NCBI GenBank assembly: GCA_946410535.1
Contig: CAMKAR010000066.1
Location: 1-9,354, forward strand
Direction of reading: 5' to 3'
Length of the DNA stretch: 9,354 nt
Origin: an uncultured Bacteroidales bacterium
Lineage (GTDB): Bacteria > Bacteroidota > Bacteroidia > Bacteroidales > F082
This document shows, one piece after another, positions 1-6,506 of this stretch. The position numbers were made by a program, and so were the translations under genes. Position 1 is the stretch's first letter; the number at the start of each line of letters is the position of its first letter. The notes beneath the pieces were generated by a model that saw nothing but the letters and a program-made list of their open reading frames with translations, searched no databases and had not been told where the DNA came from.

Positions 1-2
1 CA

Positions 3-78
3 GAATCCGCAGAACTATGGGAAGCGCGAAGCGACGCAAAACAAGCGTCCGATAGGCTTCACAAGATTCTGCGGATTC
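3..78. repeat. Nested inverted repeat at the left edge
   Basis: The arms at 3-14 and 67-78 are perfect 12-nt reverse complements (GAATCCGCAGAA and TTCTGCGGATTC). Inside them, 28-32 (GAAGC) pairs with 56-60 (GCTTC), and 33-37 (GACGC) pairs with 45-49 (GCGTC). The element could therefore fold as a stem with an inner stem on either strand. It starts 20 nt beyond the stop codon of the minus-strand DUF937 gene. No T-run follows it, so it is not a classical intrinsic terminator. It may be a dispersed palindromic repeat or a structured 3' end. It may also continue beyond the window. Confidence 0.5.
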
Positions 79-98
79 AGCGTGAGAAAGAAAAACTA

Positions 99-662
99 TT
101 ACTTCCCGAAGAGGCTTCCCAATCCACCCAGGATGTCGGGTTTGCCGTCGCCGTCCTTGTCCTTCATGGCTGCGCCAAGGATGCTGCCGAGGCCACTGCC
201 TTGTTGCGAGCCTCCGAGGAGACCACCGAGCAGGTTGCCTATTCCAGCCGCGCCCGAGTTGCCGTTTTGCTTGCCAAGGATGGCCAACAGGCTCGGAGCG
301 ATGGAAGCCAAGATGTTGCTCACCGAGTTGGAGGCCACGCCCGTCGACTTGGAAATGCCGCCCAACACGTTGCTGAGGTTGCCGCCGAAGATGTGGCTCA
401 AGATTTTGTTGCCGTCCGTAAGGTCGGTGGCTTTCAGGTTGTTGAGGATGTTGCCAGCACTACCGGCATGGTTGCCAAGGGCTTGTGCCAGCGAGGCGGC
501 ACCGGCTTCGGTGGAGGCGTTCTTCTGCATGGCGCCGAGGAGCGACGGCAATGCAGCGGTGATGACTGACGACACTTGGTTCGAGTCGAGTTTGAGGTTT
601 TGCGAGATGGCACCGAGGGCATCGTTGCCCGTCAAAGCGCCCAAAATGTTGCTTAAGTCCAT
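99..662 (-). CDS. DUF937 family protein with a C-terminal calcium-loop-like motif
   Basis: A 187-residue protein, very rich in Gly, Ala, Ser, Leu and Asn, starting MDLSNILGAL. The pattern of short amphipathic helices broken by Gly/Asn matches DUF937, a family of unknown function found in many bacteria. There is no signal peptide, so it is probably cytoplasmic. Residues about 16-47 and 100-131 look like an internal duplication: both contain LG-x-IS, SN-x-VS, a PSLL core and a final Lys, with about 13 of 32 identities by eye. Residues 168-176 carry D-x-D-x-DG-x-x-D, a spacing seen in EF-hand, dockerin and thrombospondin-3 calcium loops. Gly-Leu repeats and FGK end the chain. The ATG at 660-662 is the only plausible start. 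No Shine-Dalgarno is seen, as usual for Bacteroidota. It is transcribed divergently from the flavodoxin gene. Role unknown. Confidence 0.85.
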   Translation of the reverse strand: MDLSNILGALTGNDALGAISQNLKLDSNQVSSVITAALPSLLGAMQKNASTEAGAASLAQALGNHAGSAGNILNNLKATDLTDGNKILSHIFGGNLSNVLGGISKSTGVASNSVSNILASIAPSLLAILGKQNGNSGAAGIGNLLGGLLGGSQQGSGLGSILGAAMKDKDGDGKPDILGGLGSLFGK

Positions 663-670
663 ATTAGATG

Positions 671-751
671 TTGTTTAATTGTTGGTTGTTGAATTAACTT
701 CGTTGAAATGATAATTCGGCGTTAGCCAATCTTCGATTTGTTTAATTGTTG
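671..751. repeat. 14-nt direct repeat in the leader of the DUF937 gene
   Basis: TTGTTTAATTGTTG occurs at 671-684 and again, exactly, at 738-751, a 67-nt offset. On the minus strand the copies read CAACAATTAAACAA. One lies just upstream of the DUF937 start codon and the other just inside the presumed transcription start. The A-rich sense resembles Bacteroidota translation-enhancing leaders, so it may be compositional rather than a protein-binding site. Confidence 0.5.
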
Positions 752-761
752 TTTTCGTCTG

Positions 762-769
762 CAAAAGTA
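762..769 (-). promoter_or_regulatory. Candidate -7 box for the DUF937 gene
   Basis: The plus-strand CAAAAGTA reads TACTTTTG on the minus strand, matching the Bacteroidota primary-sigma -7 consensus TAnnTTTG. It would give a leader of roughly 90 nt before the ATG at 662. No well-spaced -33 TTTG was found, so the call rests on the -7 box and its position in a divergent gap. Confidence 0.35.
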
Positions 770-779
770 GAAAAAATTG

Positions 780-787
780 TAATTTTG
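780..787 (+). promoter_or_regulatory. Candidate -7 box for the flavodoxin gene
   Basis: TAATTTTG matches the Bacteroidota -7 consensus TAnnTTTG exactly and is followed by C/G-rich bases. It lies 27 nt upstream of the ATG at 815, giving a short leader. A clear -33 TTTG at 19-21 nt spacing is not visible. Confidence 0.5.
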
Positions 788-814
788 CGGCCTCAAATTC
801 CAAAAGTTTCAACA

Positions 815-1438
815 ATGAAGAAAATTGCATTCGTCATGGTGCTGGCCGCCCTTTTCGGCTGCGGCAACGCACAAACCAAAGTACAGAACGGCGCTTCGGC
901 AGGCTCAGCGGCCGATGAGACTGCGACCGTAACGGAACAAGAACAAACACAAAACGAAAACACTATGAAAGCATTAGTGACCTATTTCTCGGCTTCGGGC
1001 GTGACCCGCAACGCCGCAAAGCAAGTGGCCGACATCATCGGTGCCGACCTTTACGAAATCACCCCTGAGACCCTCTACACTGATGCCGACCTCGACTGGC
1101 GCGACAAGCAGTCGCGTTCGAGCGTCGAGATGGCCGACAAGACCTCGCGCCCAGCCATCAAGGACGGCGGCAAAGTCGACCTCGCCAACTACGACGTGGT
1201 CTTCGTGGGCTTCCCCATCTGGTGGTACACCGCCCCGACCATCATCAACACCTTCATCGAGGCCAACGACTTCACGGGCAAGACCATCGTGCCCTTTGCC
1301 ACCTCCGGCGGCAGCAACATCAAGAAGTCGTGCGAAGACCTGCAAGCCGCCTATCCCGACTACAAGTTCGGCGAAGGCCGCCTGCTCAACAGCATCGACA
1401 AGGCCGACATCGAGGCCTGGGCCGCTTCGCTGAAATGA
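815..1438 (+). CDS. Lipoprotein-type flavodoxin (Flavodoxin_4-like)
   Basis: A 207-residue protein. The ATG at 815 gives a lipoprotein signal peptide: KK, a hydrophobic stretch, then LFG followed by Cys16. The upstream in-frame TTG at 746 would precede the candidate promoter, so it is rejected. Residues 17-50 form a low-complexity linker rich in Thr, Gln, Glu and Ala. The flavodoxin fold runs from about residue 51. It contains the FMN phosphate loop TYFSASGVTR (about 54-63), then FVGFPIWWYTAP, where aromatic residues would stack on the isoalloxazine, then PFATSGGS. This matches short-chain flavodoxins that carry electrons on FMN. Family members are usually cytoplasmic and about 150-160 residues, which is the length from the internal ATG at 965. 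No acidic residues follow the lipid-modified Cys, so a surface export signal is not evident and the periplasmic face is more likely. Redox partner unknown. Confidence 0.88.
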   Translation: MKKIAFVMVLAALFGCGNAQTKVQNGASAGSAADETATVTEQEQTQNENTMKALVTYFSASGVTRNAAKQVADIIGADLYEITPETLYTDADLDWRDKQSRSSVEMADKTSRPAIKDGGKVDLANYDVVFVGFPIWWYTAPTIINTFIEANDFTGKTIVPFATSGGSNIKKSCEDLQAAYPDYKFGEGRLLNSIDKADIEAWAASLK

Positions 1439-1456
1439 TTTTCTAATCCATCCAAT

Positions 1457-1528
1457 TTGTAGGGCTGCCACATCGTGGCAGCCGCTGGTTCAATCGCCAG
1501 CGGCTGCCGTGATACGACAGCCCTACAA
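1457..1528. repeat. Long imperfect inverted repeat between convergent genes (REP/MITE-like, possible bidirectional terminator)
   Basis: Arms of 32 nt (1457-1488 and 1497-1528) enclose the 8-nt loop TTCAATCG. Twenty-seven of 32 positions are Watson-Crick pairs. The other five are all transition-type differences: two become G-U pairs in plus-strand RNA, and the other three become G-U pairs in minus-strand RNA. The left arm also contains its own perfect 9-bp hairpin (1463-1471 with 1475-1483, loop ATC), and the right arm a weaker matching one. Outer ends are TTGTAGGG and CCCTACAA. It sits 18 nt after the flavodoxin stop and 2 nt past the end of the DUF4249 gene. No strong T-run follows on either strand, so termination is plausible but not classical. 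Confidence 0.85.
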
Positions 1529-1530
1529 GT

Positions 1531-2556
1531 TTATTCCTCCATCGGCAAAACCACCTGCAGCGTGTCGACCGTGCGCCCGCCAACGATGCCAAAGCCGCCA
1601 TCCACATTGCTGAAAGTCTGCACCGGCTCAGAGAAGAACCCCGACATTTCGCTGCCTTCCTGATTGGTATTCAGGTAGTTGAAATATTCCTTTGTGAAAT
1701 GCTCCATGTACATCTCGATGCGGAAGAAATCTGATGGCACATTCTTGGCAACGGTGTAATGGAACGAAATAGGCAAACTGATCGTATACGACCGCCCATC
1801 GAACAGCTGGTCGACGAAAGTGCCGTTTGGTTCATCCAGCTGATAGTCAACGAAATCAACGCCTGTTGGCGACACGCCGTCGAAAATTGGGTCGGTGTAG
1901 TTAGGCCAAGCCTGGTAATAATAGGTCTGTGGGTCGTAGCCATCGATGAAATGGCTTCCTTCTTCAAGCCGAAGCCTGAAGCAGTCGACAATGCCTGGAT
2001 GGGTGTCGGTGATTTCGACTTTTACGTCAACCGTGCCGTCTGCATACCACACCGTGTCGTTTGAGGTCTCGTCGAAGTAAGGCCACAAGTTCTTCTCTTT
2101 CAGCCGCATTTCGGTGATGCGCCAAGTAGGCTTTTCGGGCAGGGCGCTCGTTGTGCCTTCCGCATCGTCGAAGCCATTGGCCGAAGCGGTGATTTTAATC
2201 ACATCGCCCACATTGGGGCAATAGGGATGCCCAAAGGCTTTTTTCAGGCGGTAGGAAGTTTCGCCTTCCCAATAATAGGTCGCACCCCAAATCGTGTCCA
2301 TGAAGGGTGTCATCTCACCCATCGGTTGGCCGTTCACATAGAGCGAAACCACCACGTCGTCAGGGACTTGCGCGTTCTCTTCGTTGTCCAAGAAGAAATA
2401 GCTCTTGCTGACGTAGGCTTTCACGGGCTGCCCTGTCACTGCCACGCTGTTGATGACCAATTTGGGTTCGGTTTGCTCGCCGTTGAACTCGATTTCCTTC
2501 TCGCAGGAAACCAACACTATCAAGCTAACTATAAAAACAAACGCTTTTTTCATCAT
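1531..2556 (-). CDS. DUF4249 family lipoprotein, partner of the TonB-dependent receptor
   Basis: A 341-residue protein. The signal peptide ends in the lipobox LVSC with Cys18. The residues after it (EKEIEFNGE) are acidic, as in Bacteroidota surface-export signals, so it is probably anchored on the outside of the outer membrane. The text following (EPKLVINSVAV, then aromatic-rich beta-strand-like sequence with several Thr/Tyr/Trp clusters) fits DUF4249. That family is typically encoded beside a TonB-dependent receptor, and its molecular function is unknown. Two adjacent ATGs (2554-2556 and 2551-2553) are possible starts; an A-rich leader precedes both. It lies 93 nt downstream of the receptor gene on the same strand, suggesting one transcript, and ends beside the long inverted repeat. 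By analogy with SusD it may help capture or deliver a ligand to the receptor; this is inference. Confidence 0.85.
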   Translation of the reverse strand: MMKKAFVFIVSLIVLVSCEKEIEFNGEQTEPKLVINSVAVTGQPVKAYVSKSYFFLDNEENAQVPDDVVVSLYVNGQPMGEMTPFMDTIWGATYYWEGETSYRLKKAFGHPYCPNVGDVIKITASANGFDDAEGTTSALPEKPTWRITEMRLKEKNLWPYFDETSNDTVWYADGTVDVKVEITDTHPGIVDCFRLRLEEGSHFIDGYDPQTYYYQAWPNYTDPIFDGVSPTGVDFVDYQLDEPNGTFVDQLFDGRSYTISLPISFHYTVAKNVPSDFFRIEMYMEHFTKEYFNYLNTNQEGSEMSGFFSEPVQTFSNVDGGFGIVGGRTVDTLQVVLPMEE

Positions 2557-2571
2557 TTTTCTTTTTTATCA

Positions 2572-2641
2572 CAAAACTGACAAAACCGCCACACGCTTCT
2601 TTTTGGTCTTATTCATTGTTTTGCAAGTTTTGCTGGTTTTG
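2572..2641. repeat. 9-nt periodic inverted repeat between the receptor and DUF4249 genes
   Basis: GTTTTG recurs at 2618, 2627 and 2636, exactly 9 nt apart. Its complement CAAAAC recurs at 2572 and 2581, also 9 nt apart. In the minus-strand transcript the two arrays can pair in two registers: 2572-2586 with 2618-2632, or with 2627-2641. Each register gives a stem of about 15 positions, twelve or thirteen of them Watson-Crick. The stem would end about 15 nt before the DUF4249 start codon. A-rich rather than U-rich sequence follows, so it is not a standard terminator. A 15-codon reading frame (2569-2616, minus strand, starting MNKTKKK) sits in the loop and 3' arm; whether it is translated is unknown. 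Confidence 0.55.
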
Positions 2642-2649
2642 TTCCACAA

Positions 2650-5067
2650 TTAAAACTTAAAACTATATGAGACTGTCGGGATGATCGGGAAAATGCTGAC
2701 CTGCTTGAGCACCTTGCGTTCGTTCTGCAAGTTCTCGTCAAACTCGTAGCTGGTGTACACAAGGAACGGGTTGAGGTGGTTGTAGACATTGTAGACGCTG
2801 ACGTTGATGGTGCTGATGCCGTCGGGGGAGGGGATGTGGAAGTTGGCGCCGAGGTCGAGGCGGTGGTAGCTGCCAAGGCGGTAGTTGTTGCGTTCCAAGG
2901 CTTGGATTTGCGGGATATAGCCATCGTCGTCGGGGAAACCCTCGTAGATTTGCGTGCCTAAGGTGCCGCAGTTGCCGCTGCTGAAGACCCAAGTGGCGCT
3001 CAGGTCGATGTCGTCGCTGAGCTTGTGCTGCACGGTGATGCTGATGTCGTGGCGGCGGTCGTATTTGGCCGGAAACACTTTGCCGTTATTGATCGTCATG
3101 CCCTCGCGGTCGAACTGGCGTTTGGAGTGTGCCCAGGTGTAGCCCACCCAACCCGTGGTTTTGCCAAACGAGCGTTGCACGAGCAATTCCACGCCGTAGG
3201 CCCAGCCTTTGCCTAAGCAGACCTTGTTCTCCCAAGTCTCGGCTGACCCGAAAAACGAGGCGCCGTCCTTGTATTCCAGCAGGTTGTCCATCTGCTTGTA
3301 GTAGCCTTCAACGGAGATGTCGAAGAGGCGTGGCAGCTCGTAGAAGGCACCAAGCGACCACTGATGCGCGTTCATCGGGACGATGTTTTTGGTCACGGGC
3401 ACCCACAAGTCGGTGGGCAGGCTGAGGCTGCTGTTGCTGAGCAGGTGGACGTATTGCGTCATGTAGGCATAGCCAGCCTTGAGCGAGAAGTTGGAGGCCA
3501 ACATCAGGCTGGCACTGAGGCGCGGCTGGACGCTTTGGTAGGTTTTGCCATCGACGGTGAAAGTGGAATAGTGCACGCCTGCGTTCACACGGAAAATATC
3601 GCCGAAGGTCATGTTGTCCTCGGCATAGAGTGCGGTTTCGTGGGCGAATACGGTGGGTGCGCCCGTGACGGTGTCGATGACGGGGGTCTCGCCTTCAATC
3701 ATTTTAGTCGATTGCACTTCGGGCTTGAAGATGTGGTAGGTGTAGCTGCCGCCAAAGCGGATTTCGTGGTTGGGCAGGGGCGTGTAGTCGAAGTCGACTT
3801 TGGCGGTCAGGTCGTGGATGCTTGAGTTGTAGGCCATGCTGAAGTCGTTTTTGTAGCCGAGGTTGGTGAGATTATTGGTCATTTCCTCATTGATGCCCAT
3901 GCCAAGATGGTGGCGGTATTGCGTGTAGTTGACCGAAGCATCCATGAAGAGCTTCTGCGACATCACATGGTTCCAGCGCAGGGCGGCCACCTTGTTGCCC
4001 CACTTCCAGTCGATGTTCATCTTGGTGAGGTAGTGGGTGCTGTCGTCGGTGGCATAGTCGCGGTTCTTCACGCCGAAATAGATGGCGTCGTCGCCGGTGT
4101 AGAAACTCAGGTAGAGACGGTCTTTGTCCGAAATCTTCCAGTTCAGCTTACCGTTGAAGTCGTAGAAATAGTAGCCCACGTTGAACTTGCCGATGTCGGG
4201 GTCTCTCAGGCGGGCAATCCAGAGGACGGGCTTCAGCAACAGGTCGCCGTAGGTGCGGCGGTAGGAGAGGTTGAACGACAGCTTGTCTTTCACGATCGGG
4301 CCTTCGAAGTTGAACTTCGATGAGATGAGGCCGATGCTGGCGTTGCCATGGTATTTCTGCATGTCGCCTTCTTTCATGCGGATGTCGACCACCGACGAAA
4401 GTCGGCCTCCGAAATGCGCAGGGAAACTACCCTTATATAAGGTGACGTTTTTCAAGGCGTCGGGGTTGAAGACCGAGAAGAAGCCCAAAGCGTGGTTGAC
4501 GTTGTAGACTGGCACGCCGTCCAAGAGCAACAAGTTCTCGTCGGGACCGCCGCCGCGCACATACATGCCCGCCGAGCCTTCAGAGCCGTTCTGCACGCCG
4601 GGCAGCAGCTGGATGGCCTTCAAGACGTCGGCTTCGCCAAAGAGGGTCGGGATGCTCTTGATTTGCTGCACGGGCAGTTCCACCACGCTCATTTGCGGGC
4701 TGCGGGCACTCACCGTGGCGCGGGTGCTTTCGATGACCACTTCGTCCAAGGTGGTGTTGGCCTCCAAAGAAAAATTAATGTTTTGGTTTTCTTTCAGGTC
4801 GAGGGTGCGGGTTTGTTGGGTGTAGCCTACATACGACACTTGCAGCTCCACCTCGCCTTGATTCAAGGTCAGGGTATAGAAACCATAACTATTTGTGGCG
4901 CAACCTTTTCCGGAATTCTTATCGAAAACCGTCGCCCCGATGAGGGTTTCCTTGCTGGCCGCATCCATCACATAGCCGCTGATGGTGCGCCGTTGCGCGA
5001 AGCCTGGCACGCAGGCCAATAACAAGCCGATGGCAACCAACCATCGGCTCAATAAATGTTGTTTCAT
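2650..5067 (-). CDS. TonB-dependent outer-membrane receptor (carboxypeptidase-regulatory-like N-domain, plug, beta-barrel)
   Basis: An 805-residue protein. A Sec signal peptide covers residues 1 to about 24 (ending PGFAQ). Residues about 27-102 form a carboxypeptidase-D-regulatory-like beta-sandwich (ISGYVMDAASKETLIGATV, then SYGFY and VSYVGY). A TonB-box-like stretch, LDEVVIES, lies at about 107-114. The plug domain follows to about residue 231, with MYVRGGGPDENLLLLDGVPVYN (split here by the typical R-G-G-G) and FPAHFGGRLSSVVDIR. The remainder is rich in alternating aromatic strands, and the chain ends VSYSFKF, with the aromatic C-terminus expected for BAM insertion. It has no STN domain, so no direct anti-sigma signalling is predicted. 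It is shorter than SusC proteins (about 1000 residues) and belongs with DUF4249-paired receptors. It imports an unknown ligand across the outer membrane using TonB-ExbBD energy. The ATG at 5067 directly precedes the signal peptide. Confidence 0.95.
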   Translation of the reverse strand: MKQHLLSRWLVAIGLLLACVPGFAQRRTISGYVMDAASKETLIGATVFDKNSGKGCATNSYGFYTLTLNQGEVELQVSYVGYTQQTRTLDLKENQNINFSLEANTTLDEVVIESTRATVSARSPQMSVVELPVQQIKSIPTLFGEADVLKAIQLLPGVQNGSEGSAGMYVRGGGPDENLLLLDGVPVYNVNHALGFFSVFNPDALKNVTLYKGSFPAHFGGRLSSVVDIRMKEGDMQKYHGNASIGLISSKFNFEGPIVKDKLSFNLSYRRTYGDLLLKPVLWIARLRDPDIGKFNVGYYFYDFNGKLNWKISDKDRLYLSFYTGDDAIYFGVKNRDYATDDSTHYLTKMNIDWKWGNKVAALRWNHVMSQKLFMDASVNYTQYRHHLGMGINEEMTNNLTNLGYKNDFSMAYNSSIHDLTAKVDFDYTPLPNHEIRFGGSYTYHIFKPEVQSTKMIEGETPVIDTVTGAPTVFAHETALYAEDNMTFGDIFRVNAGVHYSTFTVDGKTYQSVQPRLSASLMLASNFSLKAGYAYMTQYVHLLSNSSLSLPTDLWVPVTKNIVPMNAHQWSLGAFYELPRLFDISVEGYYKQMDNLLEYKDGASFFGSAETWENKVCLGKGWAYGVELLVQRSFGKTTGWVGYTWAHSKRQFDREGMTINNGKVFPAKYDRRHDISITVQHKLSDDIDLSATWVFSSGNCGTLGTQIYEGFPDDDGYIPQIQALERNNYRLGSYHRLDLGANFHIPSPDGISTINVSVYNVYNHLNPFLVYTSYEFDENLQNERKVLKQVSIFPIIPTVSYSFKF

Positions 5068-5073
5068 TTCAAT

Positions 5074-5108
5074 TGCGTTATGATGGTTTTTCTAACCGCT
5101 TTAACGCA
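5074..5108. promoter_or_regulatory. Possible hairpin in the receptor gene leader
   Basis: TGCGTTA (5074-5080) and TAACGCA (5102-5108) are 7-nt perfect reverse complements. Between them GGTT (5085-5088) and AACC (5094-5097) can pair across a 5-nt loop. The structure lies in the 5' leader, 7 nt upstream of the receptor start codon on the minus strand, so it could affect translation initiation. No convincing TAnnTTTG box was found in this 81-nt gap. Confidence 0.25.
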
Positions 5109-5139
5109 TAGGGGGCTTTGTTATTGTGTTTCCATATCG

Positions 5140-5151
5140 TGAAACGTTTCA
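5140..5151. promoter_or_regulatory. Perfect 12-bp palindrome resembling a LacI-family operator
   Basis: TGAAACGTTTCA is a perfect palindrome with the central CG typical of LacI/GalR/RbsR-family operators. It lies 73 nt upstream of the TonB-dependent receptor start codon and overlaps the stop codon of the ATPase gene. Its position suits regulation of the receptor operon. No LacI-family gene is in the window, so the regulator is unknown and the assignment is inference. Confidence 0.4.
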
Positions 5152-6498
5152 AAGCAGTGGTGTCATATACAGAGGCAGGAAGTCGATGCCGTTTTCGTGC
5201 TTTAGGTCGGCGGAATGCAAAACGATAGGTGTAGTAAGGTATTTGTCGAACTTGGCGATACACTTTTTGATTGAAGTCAGGGTGTAGCGTTGCGACGATT
5301 TCACCTCAATAGGCGTGATGTTGTGACGCGAGGTTAGCTTTGATTTGGCCGTCAAGAAGTCAATTTCCATTCGGTCTTCAGCATTTTCGCGACTTGAGTT
5401 GCTGTAGAAATAAAGTTTGTGGCCTGCGGTGGCAAGCATCTGGGCCACAATGTTTTCAACCAACATCCCTTCGTTGATTTCCAATTTGTTATGAATGATT
5501 TTCTGGTAAATCTCGGTCGGGACGTGTCCTTTTTCGTCGAAAGCGTGGCTGAACAGCAGCCCAGTGTCGGCCATGTAGCACTTTAGCGTGTTGCGCTCCA
5601 TGTTGAGCCGCAACCCGATATTGGGGGCCGTACAATTGTAGCAAATGTTGACGATGCCTGCATCCGACAGCCAAAAGAAAGCGTCGTCGTAATCGCGATA
5701 AGCGGCACCGGATTCCAAGGCCGACAGACGGAATTTCTTCTCATGCTTCTGCAACTGGGCAGGAAGCTCATCAAAGATGCTTTTCACTTTGTGCTCGACA
5801 TTGGAGGCATATTTGGCGATGTCGTTTTTATAGACTTGTAGAATCGACCTTTTCACACGGTCAACTTCCTCAAAGTCTTTCGTCTCGATGTATTTCAGGA
5901 CGGCTTGTGGCATTCCGCCTACAATCATGTAGGTTCGAAAATAGTCCAACGCTTTGCGGTGGAGGCCACCAAGTGGTTGCTTTTTTTCGAAACATTCCCC
6001 GATGAACGGCATCAGCATGTCGTTGCCCATCGCCCAAAGGAACTCCTCAAAATCCATGGGATACATTGGCAGGGCTTCCTCTTCCGAAGGGATGACAATG
6101 TCTTTCACGTTCTTCTTGATGCTGATGAGCGAACCCGTCTCAATGTAGTCGAAACGCCCATCGGCAACGAGATATTTAATGGCGGAACGAGCGCGGGGGC
6201 ACAACTGCACTTCGTCGAAGATGACGACTGAATTGCGTGGGGTCAGCCTGACACTATAGTGGATTTGGAGGTTCGTCAGAAGTGTATCAAGGTCGCTGAG
6301 GTAGTTGTCGAACCATTCGCTGACGATGTTCTCCGCCTTGTTGAAGTCGATGAGCAGGTAGGAATCGTATTCGTTTCGGGCAAACTCCTCAACGATGTAG
6401 CTCTTCCCGATACGCCGCGCCCCTTCGATGAGGACGGCTGTTTCCCCGTGGCGCTTGTTTTTCCATTCAAGTAACTTGCTGTAAATCTTTCGTTTCAT
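5149..6498 (-). CDS. AAA ATPase with C-terminal DUF4143 (AAA_14/DUF4143, COG1373-like)
   Basis: A 449-residue protein. Walker A is GARRIGKS at residues 26-33. Walker B is VVIFDE at 91-96, with Asp95/Glu96. A sensor-like ETGS is at 120-123. This is the AAA_14 layout. The C-terminal part matches DUF4143, with a restriction-endonuclease-like signature: D380 in MEIDFL, then E398-x-K400 in IEVKSS. The family is widespread in bacteria and archaea, often multicopy, and its function is unsettled; toxin-antitoxin, mobile-element and nucleic-acid roles have been suggested. Length is normal and no frameshift is seen. The gene and its leader are visibly richer in A/T than the flanking S41 and receptor genes, which fits later acquisition. 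It has its own promoter with a triple dyad repeat, and its stop lies 81 nt before the receptor start. Confidence 0.92.
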   Translation of the reverse strand: MKRKIYSKLLEWKNKRHGETAVLIEGARRIGKSYIVEEFARNEYDSYLLIDFNKAENIVSEWFDNYLSDLDTLLTNLQIHYSVRLTPRNSVVIFDEVQLCPRARSAIKYLVADGRFDYIETGSLISIKKNVKDIVIPSEEEALPMYPMDFEEFLWAMGNDMLMPFIGECFEKKQPLGGLHRKALDYFRTYMIVGGMPQAVLKYIETKDFEEVDRVKRSILQVYKNDIAKYASNVEHKVKSIFDELPAQLQKHEKKFRLSALESGAAYRDYDDAFFWLSDAGIVNICYNCTAPNIGLRLNMERNTLKCYMADTGLLFSHAFDEKGHVPTEIYQKIIHNKLEINEGMLVENIVAQMLATAGHKLYFYSNSSRENAEDRMEIDFLTAKSKLTSRHNITPIEVKSSQRYTLTSIKKCIAKFDKYLTTPIVLHSADLKHENGIDFLPLYMTPLL

Positions 6499-6506
6499 AT
6501 TTGTAT

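Noticed and set aside
82..678. Plus-strand Pro/Arg/Leu-rich open frame over the DUF937 gene
   Set aside because: The opposite strand encodes a recognisable DUF937 protein; this frame is its reverse complement and looks compositional.
746..814. Upstream TTG start for the flavodoxin
   Set aside because: It would place the candidate -7 box inside the gene and bury the signal peptide behind 23 extra residues.
1457..1528. Classical rho-independent terminator
   Set aside because: The stem is strong, but neither strand has a proper T-run after it; kept as a palindromic repeat with possible termination activity.
4492..5022. Plus-strand open frame over the receptor N-terminus
   Set aside because: Antisense to conserved signal, regulatory-like and plug domains; no family resemblance.
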